Shown here: one piece after another, positions 1 to 9,067 of the stretch
Layout: every line of letters starts with the position of its first letter
Position numbering within the stretch: position 1 is the stretch's first letter
DNA from: Sporosarcina sp. Te-1
GTDB taxonomy: Bacteria > Bacillota > Bacilli > Bacillales_A > Planococcaceae
Direction: 5' to 3'
Assembly (NCBI RefSeq): GCF_017498505.1
Contig: NZ_CP071798.1
Span: forward strand, 2,191,501-2,255,500
DNA: 64,000 nt
Made by a program: the position numbers and the translations under genes
Notes under the pieces: model-generated
What the model was told of the DNA's origin: nothing
The model's database searches: none
What the model saw: the letters and a program-made list of their open reading frames with translations, nothing else

Positions 1-120
1 ACATTGCCATTCAAATTGCGACTAAGACAATTACCCCATACGACCACAACATCTCTGAATAAACAATCTTCAGCATCCCTATTTTATGTTTTTCAATCCT
101 ATTTCAGAGGGGGAATTTTA

Positions 121-1905
121 ATGAAGAAACATGCAAAGCGCAGCCTTGCTATAGGTCTGTCCGCTGCACTACTCGCATCCAGTGCATTGTATTTGTTCGC
201 ACCCATCAGCTACGGTACTACAGATGTTCCCGAAGACCCAGTGGTATTCACAGCACCAAAAACCGGCCTGAATTTGAATGCTCCAGACGCACCACTTCCT
301 GAACAAAAAGATGCTATTCAACTTCTACCAGGAGAGCCCGAAGAACCTGCATCCGGCAGTTGGGGATATGATCCGAAGACAGGGATTTTCACTCATCCTA
401 CGTCAACCCCGGATAATGAAGGGCCACAACCATTTGAAGGAAGTCTTCCCTATCTAGACCAAAACCAATACAGCAAAAATATGAATGTAGAAGCATTCTA
501 TCCCTATGTGATTGGCTGGGGTCATAGTTGGCAAGCGACATTTGATTTGGAGGGAAGGCGCTATTTATATGATTATGAAACAGATATGTACAACCTCTTT
601 GATATTACCGACCCTAAAAATTCAGTGCTTATCAAAAACAAGAAATTAGATATAAAAGCTGGTGATAAACAATTTGGTCCCCTAAATGTAAAATACAATA
701 AAAAGCTAGACAAAACGATTGCCGTACAGTGTTATGAAGTTCCCCGATATGGCGTGCTAACGAACAAATATACGAATCCCGAAGAAGTTAAGAAGATTAA
801 AGAGCGGGAGATGCTCCGTGGCTTCCGTATGTTCGAAGTGACCAGCCCGGATTTCGAAAATTGGAAATTACTTTCTGAAACACCTCTTGACGACAATTCA
901 AACGCTAAAGATTTAATACAACAAGGTTCAGGCTGCCAAGATGTCCCAGTGTATGATGGGGATCAATACCTTTTCGTCGCAGGGGCGCCTGACGACAATT
1001 TTTCGAATACGGAGTATAAAAGCTATCTATATTCAGGAGCTCAGTTAGCGTATGATGTTTCAGACCCAACAAAGCCCAAAAAACTATCCACTTGGTGGGT
1101 GCCTGGACAACGTAAAGGCGAAGAAGAAGCCTATAATGCCAATCCACGAGCTGGGAATAAGACCTCTTGGATGGGGTCACGAATGCCGCTATTCATTCCT
1201 AAACCTGTAGAAGAGGGTGGAAAATACGGCTATGCGGCGATGGGGGGATTTGGTTTTTGGGTAATCGACATTTCTGATCCTACAAATATGAAAGCGATTT
1301 CGCATCTTGATATGCCAATGAGTGTCAGTGGCACGGAAGGCGATAACATCGATGTATCCAAAGTTGAGACAACTGGAATGGTTTATTACAGTGGATATCC
1401 GCTTGGTGAAGATTGCCATGAGCCTTACAAAGAAATTTATGCAATTGATGTCAGAGATCCTTTCAATCCCAAAATAGCCACCACATTAGAGCGACCAACA
1501 CCGCCCGAGTCCGCACCTTTTACAGATTACTGCCAAAGACGAGGCAGTTTTGGGCCAAAACGCAGCGGCTACGCAACGATCAATCCAGGGGATCCAAGCC
1601 AGCGTTTCATGCCGTATGCATTCTATAATGCCGGTGTCCAAGTGTTCGATTTAGCCAACCCTGAGAAACCGACAATTGAAGCTTACTTTGTACCAAAGAT
1701 GTCAGGTGACATTCAAAATGAAGATGGAGAAACGACACGACCTAGCGATCACTCCAATCCTGTCCATGGCATTTTTGTCGAATGGGATCGTAACCTAATT
1801 TGGGCCTTTTCCAATCATGGAATATATGTCCTGTCTTCACCATTGCTCGGAGATCCTGTTATTGGATACCCAACAGCAGACGAGGTAGAAGAAGAGAAAG
1901 AATAA
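121..1905 (+). CDS. Exported LVIVD-repeat beta-propeller-like protein
   Basis: A 594-residue protein of the LVIVD-repeat type, whose members are predicted surface or secreted beta-propellers of unknown function. An N-terminal signal peptide is visible (KKHAKR followed by a hydrophobic run to about residue 30). The body contains repeated blade-like signatures such as YDVSDPTKPK, VIDISDPTN, AIDVRDPFNPK and VFDLANPEKP, each a strand followed by a D-P/N-P-x-K turn. The acidic tail ends in EVEEEKE. The frame is open upstream, but GAGGGGGA seven bases before the ATG at 121 fixes this start and leaves the signal peptide at the N-terminus. It is monocistronic, with hairpins downstream. Family assignment is fairly sure; the function is unknown. 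Confidence 0.8.
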   Translation: MKKHAKRSLAIGLSAALLASSALYLFAPISYGTTDVPEDPVVFTAPKTGLNLNAPDAPLPEQKDAIQLLPGEPEEPASGSWGYDPKTGIFTHPTSTPDNEGPQPFEGSLPYLDQNQYSKNMNVEAFYPYVIGWGHSWQATFDLEGRRYLYDYETDMYNLFDITDPKNSVLIKNKKLDIKAGDKQFGPLNVKYNKKLDKTIAVQCYEVPRYGVLTNKYTNPEEVKKIKEREMLRGFRMFEVTSPDFENWKLLSETPLDDNSNAKDLIQQGSGCQDVPVYDGDQYLFVAGAPDDNFSNTEYKSYLYSGAQLAYDVSDPTKPKKLSTWWVPGQRKGEEEAYNANPRAGNKTSWMGSRMPLFIPKPVEEGGKYGYAAMGGFGFWVIDISDPTNMKAISHLDMPMSVSGTEGDNIDVSKVETTGMVYYSGYPLGEDCHEPYKEIYAIDVRDPFNPKIATTLERPTPPESAPFTDYCQRRGSFGPKRSGYATINPGDPSQRFMPYAFYNAGVQVFDLANPEKPTIEAYFVPKMSGDIQNEDGETTRPSDHSNPVHGIFVEWDRNLIWAFSNHGIYVLSSPLLGDPVIGYPTADEVEEEKE

Positions 1906-2275
1906 CAGCATGGATTACTGGGTCTAGAAACAAACAGCAACTACAAAAACCACGAAAAAAAGTGGCAAGTAGCGCAGTGTAGGGACAGGTTTCTAAACCA
2001 TTTAAATGGAATGAAACCTGCCCCTCGCACTGACTCTGTAGCCACAACTATTCAGGTCAACCTATTCAAGATAGCTTCTACTCTAAAGGTCAACTCTGGA
2101 TCATTAACCATTTAGATTTCACAGTATAGAAAAATTGAACATCTCGTTATACAAAAATCCGCCAGTATGCTCCACTATCTTTAAACACTACTGGCGGATT
2201 TTTGTTTGGAATTAAACAGATTTATCGATAGATAACTGAAATTATGATTTGAAAAGCAATCTTATTAACTTTCCT
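1906..2275. other. Intergenic region with two hairpins, no gene
   Basis: No coding signal was seen. A hairpin with arms GGGACAGGTTTC and GAAACCTGCCCC (1982-1993 and 2013-2024, one mismatch) lies after the LVIVD gene, but it lacks a T-run. The real terminator is the longer hairpin at 2153-2203. Confidence 0.6.
2153..2203. terminator. Bidirectional rho-independent terminator
   Basis: Perfect 15-base arms, AAAAATCCGCCAGTA (2153-2167) and TACTGGCGGATTTTT (2189-2203), give a stem with A-run and T-run flanks. It can end the LVIVD gene transcript on the plus strand and the decayed acetyltransferase on the minus strand. Confidence 0.85.
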
Positions 2276-2790
2276 TCACAAGAAGAGCGCCATGGAAAGA
2301 CTGTCGTAATATCGTTCTCCATCATACGAGTCCTGACGGAAAATCCCTTCCTGCTGAAATCCAAGTTTTTCGTACAGCGCGATCGCGCGTTCATTGTACG
2401 CGCGTGTCACGAGCGTGATTTTCTTCGTCAAACCATTCCCTTTGGACCTATCAATCAAAGCGTTCATCAGCTTGCGGCCGAGTCGTTGCCACAATGCGAT
2501 AGGCGGATGACAATACCGAGGACACCAACATGCCGGAATCGGAATTTTGGGCTGGAATGGATAGTGCCAATTCCCACAATCCGTTCTCCCTCCAATATAA
2601 GAAGCATGCAGTTGCCGCTTTAGTTGTCCATCCCTTCAATCGAACACACAACCTCATCAGCAGTTTGAGGATATTCCCCCTGTCCGAAAGACAGATAATC
2701 CGTTTCGCCGCTGACTTCATTATAAAACTCGACAATAGCTGTTGCGTCATCACGTCGAGCATGGCGTATCGCTAGTACTTCGATGCTTTT
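2276..2790 (-). pseudogene. Decayed GNAT-family acetyltransferase
   Basis: Pieces of one GNAT acetyltransferase are spread over three minus-strand frames. The N-terminal part reads AIRHARRDDATAIVEFYNEV and runs into a stop after IEGMDN near 2621. The next part (VGIGTIHSSPKFRFRHVGVL, the motif A region) is in another frame. The C-terminal part, LGRKLMNALID to RAIALYEKLGFQQEGIFR (2276-2494), is in a third. At least two frameshifts separate these segments and no convincing start codon remains. The closing YEKLGF motif is typical of GNAT proteins. The gene is dead as read unless the sequence contains errors. Confidence 0.75.
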
Positions 2791-3022
2791 TGATTTATTC
2801 TATTATCCCCATTCAGCCATCGCAGCATCCCACTCCAAAAAATTCACGCAGTGCACGGATAGTCCTGCTATTCACTTCGTCTTTATTTCTGCGACTCGTC
2901 CCGCATACCAGGAATAAAATCGACCAGCTTCCTTACACGTCACATCATTCAGCGTCCCATGCCGAACCGGTTTGGCACGGTTAACAATGCCAATTGTGCT
3001 AGACCCGATACCTAATGAAACA

Positions 3023-3250
3023 TTATTTGTCCATACTTTGGCAGCGATACCTCTGCCCCGTCGAGGCATCATTACTTAAAAAGTATTGATGCCGTTCTGT
3101 GGAGTCTATAAAATCAAAGTAACAAACAGGTTCACACTTATTTTCATCAGTCAGAACACACTTTGGATGTACTGACAAATCATTCATACAAGCAGGTTTT
3201 GGATCATTAGGAATTCCCAATGTACATTGATCCGTGCAAAAAGAAAACAA
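3023..3250 (-). CDS. Hypothetical cysteine-rich ORF, possibly a remnant
   Basis: An open frame of 75 codons from a TTG start, with six cysteines in the first half (CTDQC, PACMN, PKCV, CEPVC). I do not recognise it. No good ribosome binding site precedes it, and the last 20 residues look like out-of-frame sequence, while a second minus frame (2875-3072) opens there. This suggests a frameshifted remnant rather than an intact gene. It lies in a 500-base stretch that otherwise holds no gene. Confidence 0.25.
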   Translation of the reverse strand: MFSFCTDQCTLGIPNDPKPACMNDLSVHPKCVLTDENKCEPVCYFDFIDSTERHQYFLSNDASTGQRYRCQSMDK

Positions 3251-3289
3251 GCTGAAAATATAAATAAAATAACTCAGGGGGGGATTGAA

Positions 3290-3502
3290 ATGGCAGCTAA
3301 GAAATCATTGGCCGATTATCAGAAAGCATATGAGCAAATTATACATGCGGATCAGCCTAGAAGGGATATACTGCTTGCCGGATTAATGAATGAAATGGTG
3401 AAGCAGTTCAAGATCCCAATTGTAAGAAATGAAGTATGGATAAGAGAGAACCCGGAGATTGCTGCGATGTACAGAAAATTATCCATTACTCGGACGCTGT
3501 AA
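3290..3502 (+). CDS. Small hypothetical cytoplasmic protein (70 aa)
   Basis: A 70-residue, mostly helical, soluble protein starting MAAKKSLADYQKAYEQ and ending KLSITRTL. The start is fixed by AGGGGGGG eight bases ahead of the ATG at 3290, although the frame is open further upstream. It has no signal peptide, membrane segment or recognised motif. It stands alone, facing the minus-strand SLH gene, with a shared hairpin between them. The strong binding site and clean stop support a real gene; its role is unknown. Confidence 0.6.
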   Translation: MAAKKSLADYQKAYEQIIHADQPRRDILLAGLMNEMVKQFKIPIVRNEVWIRENPEIAAMYRKLSITRTL

Positions 3503-3570
3503 AGGCAGAACATATAAACCTATTCATTTAAGAATGCTTCTATTACATGTGACATTTGAATAAAAACATA

Positions 3571-3609
3571 AACAGAGGTTGGCCAAATTTTTTTTGCCCA
3601 ACCTCTGTT
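3571..3609. terminator. Terminator between small gene and SLH gene
   Basis: Arms AACAGAGGTTGG and CCAACCTCTGTT form a 12-base-pair stem. On the minus strand it is followed by TATGTTTTTATT, fitting termination of the SLH gene that ends at 3672. It may also stop plus-strand transcripts from 3502. Confidence 0.65.
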
Positions 3610-3671
3610 ATTAAATTATGGTGTACCAGGCACTAAAATAGTTTATTGAGGGACGCCTGGGCAGAGAGCCA

Positions 3672-5165
3672 TCACATCCAGTAATCATGGAGATACGGCC
3701 TTACCGTCACATATAAAATGGTTCCCAGCTGCTCTACATCAATTGAAATACCTTCAAAGAAAACATGGCCTTCAGAGTAGACGCGCACGCGGTCATCCGG
3801 GAATTCCACCATGAAATTGCCGCTTTTCTTCGCTTCGGCGCGGAAAATATTGGTGTTTTTCTCCCTCGTGACAACAGCAATCTGCTCGGAGCCTTTCGGA
3901 ATAATGTGCTTTCCGATTTTATGTCCGGGTTTCACGGAGTAATAATTGTCATTACTTAAGTCAACCGAGTGAGATGTCCTTTCCTGCAGAGTCCGGATAC
4001 TATAATAGAAATGAGCCGTTCTTTGCTTTACCTCTATGCCATACCGGATTTCCTCGCCGCCTTTGTAGCTTACAGTGGCAATGTATTGACCCGGGTTATC
4101 AATATCGATGCAGAGATTGTCAATCATGCCTTTTTTGCAAAACTTGAATGCCACGCTATCTGACAGCGGCTCTCCTTCCATCGTCTCGAGAGAGACCTTC
4201 TCCACCTGCTTCGTCTGCTCCTGTGTCATTTCAAGACCTGCTGCAGTCGGAAAATGGTCGTCCGTCTCTTCCAATGTCACACTCCATTCGCCATCCGTTT
4301 TCTTGACATGCACATAGTATTTCTTGAAATTTGTGTCATCTGGAAAAAAGTCGCTTCCTTCTCCAAAGCTTAGCGTGCCGGTGCCTTCTTTCAGTGGAAC
4401 GATTTGCAGGCGGTCGCCCGTGTAACCAGCAGGCGTCTTTCGTCCAGTCACCAATGCCGCCTTGAAAACCCCTGGATTTTTCTCTTGGTCATTGAACCAC
4501 TCGATCCTTTTCCATCCAAACTCGCTTCCCTTCATTGTCTTCATTTGGGGCTTCAATTCTTCGGTTGCCTTCAAGAGTTTGGCGGCCTGCCCCCTCGTAA
4601 TGGAAGCATTCGGGCTAAAGGTCGTTGCCGACGTTCCCGTCGTAATGCCGAGATGGTAGATAATTAAGATGTTCTGGCTATGCGAAATGTAAGGATAATT
4701 TTTCACATCCTTGAACGGGTTCTCTTCGATGGCATAACGCGGCAAATCGAACGCTTTTACAAGAATTGACGCCATCTGTCCCCGCTTGATGGGATCATTC
4801 GGTCCATATCGGCCATCCTCATAGCCGCCAATAATTTCTTTCTCCGCCAGCGCGGCAATCGCCTTGTAGTAGCCATTCTCCGGTGATACATCCTTGAACC
4901 CAGGATTCTTCACCTTATCAGTATTCAGCTCAAGCATCTTCGCGATGATGGCTGCGGCCTGTCCTCTTGTAATTGGATTGCCCGGCTTGAACGTCCCATC
5001 CGGATATCCTCCGATAATATTCCGTTCCGCGAGGCTCTCCACTGCTTCCGCAAAATGCTTTGTCTGCGGCACATCGGAAAATTTCGGCTGCCCTGCCGCG
5101 TTGACTGCACCTGGAAGACTGATCGAGATTAACAGTGCCACTAGTAGCACAATTAGTTTCTTCAA
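3672..5165 (-). CDS. SLH-domain cell-surface protein
   Basis: A 497-residue exported protein anchored to the cell wall by three SLH domains, which bind pyruvylated secondary wall polymers. Residues 1-24 form a signal peptide (KKLIVLLVALLI, cleavage near VNAAG). SLH domains lie at about 27-70, 90-135 and 150-200, each with an F-x-D-V opening and an ITRGQAA or IKRGQMA signature. The C-terminal 300 residues are beta-rich and not recognised. The start is a TTG at 5165, preceded by AGAGAGGATG; upstream in-frame ATGs have no binding site and would place 25 hydrophilic residues before the signal. An ECF-type promoter sits at 5214-5239, shared with two other envelope genes in the window. Confidence 0.85.
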   Translation of the reverse strand: MKKLIVLLVALLISISLPGAVNAAGQPKFSDVPQTKHFAEAVESLAERNIIGGYPDGTFKPGNPITRGQAAAIIAKMLELNTDKVKNPGFKDVSPENGYYKAIAALAEKEIIGGYEDGRYGPNDPIKRGQMASILVKAFDLPRYAIEENPFKDVKNYPYISHSQNILIIYHLGITTGTSATTFSPNASITRGQAAKLLKATEELKPQMKTMKGSEFGWKRIEWFNDQEKNPGVFKAALVTGRKTPAGYTGDRLQIVPLKEGTGTLSFGEGSDFFPDDTNFKKYYVHVKKTDGEWSVTLEETDDHFPTAAGLEMTQEQTKQVEKVSLETMEGEPLSDSVAFKFCKKGMIDNLCIDIDNPGQYIATVSYKGGEEIRYGIEVKQRTAHFYYSIRTLQERTSHSVDLSNDNYYSVKPGHKIGKHIIPKGSEQIAVVTREKNTNIFRAEAKKSGNFMVEFPDDRVRVYSEGHVFFEGISIDVEQLGTILYVTVRPYLHDYWM

Positions 5166-5213
5166 TGGTTTCCATCCTCTCTGTTTACATACTAATCTTG
5201 GAAGTATCGTATA

Positions 5214-5239
5214 GACGAGAGATTCTGAGAAAAGTTTCA
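5214..5239 (-). promoter_or_regulatory. ECF-sigma-type promoter for SLH gene
   Basis: Read on the minus strand the site is TGAAAC, 16 bases, CGTC (GTTTCA at 5234-5239 and GACG at 5214-5217). This fits the general ECF (sigma M/W-like) consensus. It lies 49 bases from the TTG start. The same arrangement, including CGTCTaTA after the -10, recurs at 49964-49989 and 58529-58554. Confidence 0.75.
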
Positions 5240-5260
5240 AACAAATTTAGAAAGAAGAAA

Positions 5261-5302
5261 AGACGTTCATCTCCTCCGTAGCTAGGCGGTTAATGAACGT
5301 CT
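5261..5302 (-). terminator. Terminator of the prenyl synthase gene
   Basis: Arms AGACGTTCAT and ATGAACGTCT (10 base pairs) are followed on the minus strand by TTTTCTTCTTTC. The position fits the end of the gene that stops at 5387. Confidence 0.75.
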
Positions 5303-5386
5303 GGGAAATGTGTGGAGAAAATTCTACACAACTTACAATTACTATTAATACAGCCCCGAATGGTTAATTGAAACGACGCCGATCAT

Positions 5387-7756
5387 TTAGTTGTCCCTAT
5401 TGATAATATAACTTAGGAAGTGCTCTAAATAGGTCGTTTTATATTTCATCTGTTGCAACAATTCCATAGCTGTGCAGTAATGATCCCACATCGCTTTGCG
5501 AGCTCCGTCAGCTCCGAGAACCGATACGAAGGTCGAATGATTGTTTTCCGCATCTTTGCCAGTTGGCTTACCAAGTGAATCCATGTCACCTTCAATGTCG
5601 AGCAGGTCATCCTTAATTTGAAAAGCGATGCCTGCATGATAAGCAAAACGCTTCAGCTTTTCCAGTTCAGCTACCTGCCTCCCTGCTAAAATTGCAGGCA
5701 TGACGAGAGTGGCCTCGAATGCTAAGCCGGTTTTATAAAAGCACATCGTATGCAACTGATCCAATGTCAATTGCTTGCCTTTTGAATTCAAGTCCATCGC
5801 TTGGCCTTTACACATTTCCGTTGTCACTCCAGCCGAATAGCGGATCAAAAGAAGCACAGCTTGCGAATCAAACTCGTCGAGCGACGCTTGTTCCTCCACC
5901 GCCTTTTGGCTCAAGTAAAGACCTGATAATTCAGCTACAGCCGTGTTATATACGTGATGTACCGTCGGACGTCCCCTGCGGAAGGACGAATTGTCTTGGG
6001 ATGGCAAGTCATCGAAGATGAGGGATGCTGTATGCATGTATTCCAATGATTTTAGTAAAGGCATGATGGCAGATGGATTCAGCCCATATTCATGAACGCC
6101 CATAACCCATGTCATGATGGGTCGAAGTCGTTTTCCATCCCCTTGCAGGCTGTAATTCGCAGCCTCGATGACCGCTTCCTCTAAATAAGATTCACTTCCG
6201 TCTTCTGGAATATGTAAAGCTGCATTGATTTGACCGCGTACCGTATCAATCGTTTCTAAAAAGGCTTCCCGCTCTTGATCTTTAGCCTTAAAATTAGCAA
6301 TCATGTGATCGCGCAGCAGTTTATCAAAGAACTCGACATCATCGGCTTTTCGGACCATCTTCTGGATAAGCTGATCGAATGCAGATTGTCCAGTTGCAAA
6401 TACTTGCATCACTTCGTTGTATTTATCGTCTCCCATACGTTCTTTAAATCGTTTCAATCCATTCACTGCACGGTTCAGCATGACGTCACAAGTCTTCTTA
6501 TCCGAATCATACACGTTATGAATCAAATGGCAGATGACCGTCCAGTAGAGTGCAAAAGGATTGATGAGATCCGGCCGCGTTGTCTGGTATTTCATGTAAT
6601 ACGTATACGGTGTTACCGCGCCAGCCTCGAGGTCGTCAAACATATCCGCAAAATCGTCGGCCAGCTGATTGTAAATACCGTAAAAGAATGTTCGTTTATC
6701 AAACCCGTCATCTTCTTCGACGCTAAGAACCGAGCGAGCCATCAGCCGAGAAGAAGCAGATTTTAAAATGACTGGAATATAAAGCTCTTCATTCGTGTAG
6801 GTTGCATCGAGCAGATCCTTTTCCCGGTCCACTTCCTGAGAATGAAAAAACACATAAGACTGCTCAAGAAAGTCGGCTTTTGTCTCCTGCCGTAATTGAC
6901 CTTCAATATAGGCAAAAGCATCACGAAGCTCCGAATGGATGGAACGAATCAGCTCCTCGTTTTCTCCTGCCCAATTCTCTAATTCGGGTACACATCCTGT
7001 CACAAGGGTTGTTCGTATCAAATCGGAATATTGTCTTTTCTCTTCACCGAATAAAACATCCGAGTCCAACAGATCATCAATGAAAGGATACGTCAAGCCA
7101 TATGAATAGCCCAAACGGATTGCTTCATCCAATCGCCGAGCCCGCTCTTCATCTGGAATCTCCTCTCCCATCCCTTCTATCTGATGCAAGACGACTCCGG
7201 TTACTATCTTAATGAGCTTCCGCTTCGCTTCGTCTGCATCCATCCCTTCAGGAATTATGGAGGATACTAACTTCAATTTGTTCAGTAACCAAATGATTGT
7301 CGTCTCAACGCCTTCCTTCTGAGCCCAACGATATAACCCCGCCATGCTGAACAACTCTGCTTTCCCACCATTTTTCGACGAATGTATAAGATGTTCTTTT
7401 AAATTGTCAACGATTAGTTGAACCCTGTTTTGTGTTTGTTGGGAATTAAGAGATTTGCCTAGATCCCGTAAGAAAATGTAGGAAATACTTCGATCCAAAT
7501 AACTATCAAGTTTTCCAGAGCTATTAAGCCATTGAATAGTACTGTGATATCCATGCGAATTGGATTTTCTCCTCCTACGCGAAAACAGTGGATAATGATG
7601 AATATGATTCTGTTTCCACGCCTGTATATCTTTCGTTAAGGTAGTAGCATAAATCTGATTTGCAAGCTGTCCAGAAAGTGTTGCAAAATATTCCGATGCC
7701 TTCTTCTCAGCAAGTTGATACACCGCATCGGCATTTTCTCGTAATCTAACATTCAT
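5387..7756 (-). CDS. Polyprenyl synthetase with large N-terminal terpene-synthase-like region
   Basis: A 789-residue protein whose C-terminal 270 residues are a trans-isoprenyl diphosphate synthase: GKRLRP at 541-546, first aspartate motif DDLPSQD at 582-588, RRGRPT at 593-598, second aspartate motif DDLLD at 716-720. Such enzymes condense isopentenyl diphosphate with allylic diphosphates and are usually about 300 residues. The first 480 residues are all-helical in character and carry DDLLDSD at 227-233 and NQLADDFADMFDDLE at 363-377, about 140 apart, the spacing seen between the two metal sites of class I terpenoid folds. It may therefore be a fusion of two isoprenoid-type domains; the N-terminal assignment is inference. 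ATG at 7756 follows GAGGGAATG. Substrate and product are unknown. Confidence 0.75.
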   Translation of the reverse strand: MNVRLRENADAVYQLAEKKASEYFATLSGQLANQIYATTLTKDIQAWKQNHIHHYPLFSRRRRKSNSHGYHSTIQWLNSSGKLDSYLDRSISYIFLRDLGKSLNSQQTQNRVQLIVDNLKEHLIHSSKNGGKAELFSMAGLYRWAQKEGVETTIIWLLNKLKLVSSIIPEGMDADEAKRKLIKIVTGVVLHQIEGMGEEIPDEERARRLDEAIRLGYSYGLTYPFIDDLLDSDVLFGEEKRQYSDLIRTTLVTGCVPELENWAGENEELIRSIHSELRDAFAYIEGQLRQETKADFLEQSYVFFHSQEVDREKDLLDATYTNEELYIPVILKSASSRLMARSVLSVEEDDGFDKRTFFYGIYNQLADDFADMFDDLEAGAVTPYTYYMKYQTTRPDLINPFALYWTVICHLIHNVYDSDKKTCDVMLNRAVNGLKRFKERMGDDKYNEVMQVFATGQSAFDQLIQKMVRKADDVEFFDKLLRDHMIANFKAKDQEREAFLETIDTVRGQINAALHIPEDGSESYLEEAVIEAANYSLQGDGKRLRPIMTWVMGVHEYGLNPSAIMPLLKSLEYMHTASLIFDDLPSQDNSSFRRGRPTVHHVYNTAVAELSGLYLSQKAVEEQASLDEFDSQAVLLLIRYSAGVTTEMCKGQAMDLNSKGKQLTLDQLHTMCFYKTGLAFEATLVMPAILAGRQVAELEKLKRFAYHAGIAFQIKDDLLDIEGDMDSLGKPTGKDAENNHSTFVSVLGADGARKAMWDHYCTAMELLQQMKYKTTYLEHFLSYIINRDN

Positions 7757-8301
7757 ACTACATTCCCTCTACTTTATGTTTTTTGAGTGTCTGTGAAATG
7801 AATCAACTCCACTATATGCTATGGGACGGTATTGTTTGCATGATGGATGCATTTGCCCGCTAAGTACTCCCCTTTCACAGCTGGTTCAGCCAGGGCAGTT
7901 TAATTCGAATAGGAGGATTCCCTCACTTGCGGTTACCTAGAAGCCGGTTTATGTATCAACTCTCATATAAGTAGTTCTGATCTTTCAGACCCCACTTCAG
8001 CCGTTTCGACATTAGATTAGTCCTTGTGTCAACTTCGATTCGGTTAAGGCAAGCCAGTACTACACCAGATCATTGAACCAGCTCCTCCATCAAACTGAAT
8101 TAATTCTTCAACAGGAACCTTTCAATTTTCAAATCAATTGATTGCGCTACTTGGCAACGCGAACAAAGAGTTCCTCTGCCGTCATAATCTCCTATTAATT
8201 GCAAGAAGCCAATACGTTACTGACGATTGGCTTCTCAGAGTGTATACTGTTTTTTTGCTCTTTTCTAGCAAGAAAATTATTTGCACGGCTGCCGACACAA
8301 C
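7757..8301. other. Non-coding 545-base region of unknown origin
   Basis: No coding frame with a plausible start was found. The segment 7860-8060 contains several short hairpins, for example CTGG-TTCAG-CCAG near 7880 and TCTGA-TCTT-TCAGA near 7980. It could be the non-coding end of a mobile element or an untranslated leader, but I cannot name it. Confidence 0.4.
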
Positions 8302-9062
8302 TCAATCTTTCGCAACTTCCAGCTGCCCTTCGGTTATCCACATCATAAAATCAACAGAAATAGAGCCTGTTAAATGAATGCTTGTGTTTCTCATGCCAAC
8401 CGGATAGACTTGTTCGCCCGACGTATTTTTCGAAATCCACCCCCACTCAAAAGGAGGCGGAAAGAACGATGATTGGAAGGGGGACATGGAAGGATGCTGC
8501 CCTCCGGTCATAAGCTCCTGATATGAGTTCATGACGGTCACCCACTCATCCGGCAGCTGCATCGCCTTGTAAGAGTCTTCTGGCAAGGACAGGGCGATGT
8601 CCATCTGCACACGGGGCTCATAGGTCCACTTCCCATCCGTCGAGTACAAATTCCGGCCCTTGATCATTAGCAGTTCAGTGTGCTGAGCGAAGATTCGGGC
8701 GAAATGTTCCAGACAATACGGTACGTCGAGGGATCCCCCTCTCGAACCTTCCAAACCCTCGGCTCACCAGAATATGTGATGAACGCCGGCTGCCACCGCA
8801 AGTCTTTCCACACCCAAAAACTCATGCCATAGTCTTTTTCATCCGTAACGAACGGCACGAACTGAAAACGTTCCTCAACCGGGAACACATCCAATACTTG
8901 CTCAATCGCCGCACCTATTGAGTGAGTGTTCAGCTCGTCAATAAGCGCCTGTTCATCTGACGGGAAAGGAGCAGGCTTCGCAATGAAAAGCAGATAGCCA
9001 GCCGTCAAAAGCAAAACGACTGCAACAGCAGCTCCCGCGATAAAAATGCGTCTCCTCCGCAT
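8302..9062 (-). pseudogene. Single-span membrane/exported protein, frameshifted
   Basis: An N-terminal segment MRRRRIFIAG with one hydrophobic anchor (to about residue 25) continues through an extracytoplasmic region to IVWNISPESS and then stops at 8667. The natural continuation (RIFAQHTELLMIKGRNLYST to the end at 8302) is in the next frame, and the two frames overlap by 88 bases. The span is one base short of a whole number of codons, so a single-base deletion around 8690-8720 is the simplest reading. The ATG at 9062 follows AAGGGG and sits six bases after the stop of the upstream membrane gene, so the two are co-transcribed. The function is unknown. It may be an intact gene if this is a sequencing error. 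Confidence 0.6.
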
Positions 9063-9067
9063 CACAT

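Noticed and set aside
905..1419. Minus-strand ORFs inside the LVIVD gene
   Set aside because: They lie wholly within a strong plus-strand gene, lack ribosome binding sites and have no recognisable motif.
2530..2984. Plus-strand ORFs over the decayed acetyltransferase
   Set aside because: The minus strand carries recognisable GNAT pieces in this stretch; the plus ORFs look like shadows.
2875..3072. Minus ORF of 66 codons
   Set aside because: No ribosome binding site and no motif. It may be a piece of the same remnant as 3023-3250, but I could not assign it.
8138..8377. Plus ORF of 79 codons
   Set aside because: It overlaps the end of the frameshifted minus-strand gene and has no binding site.
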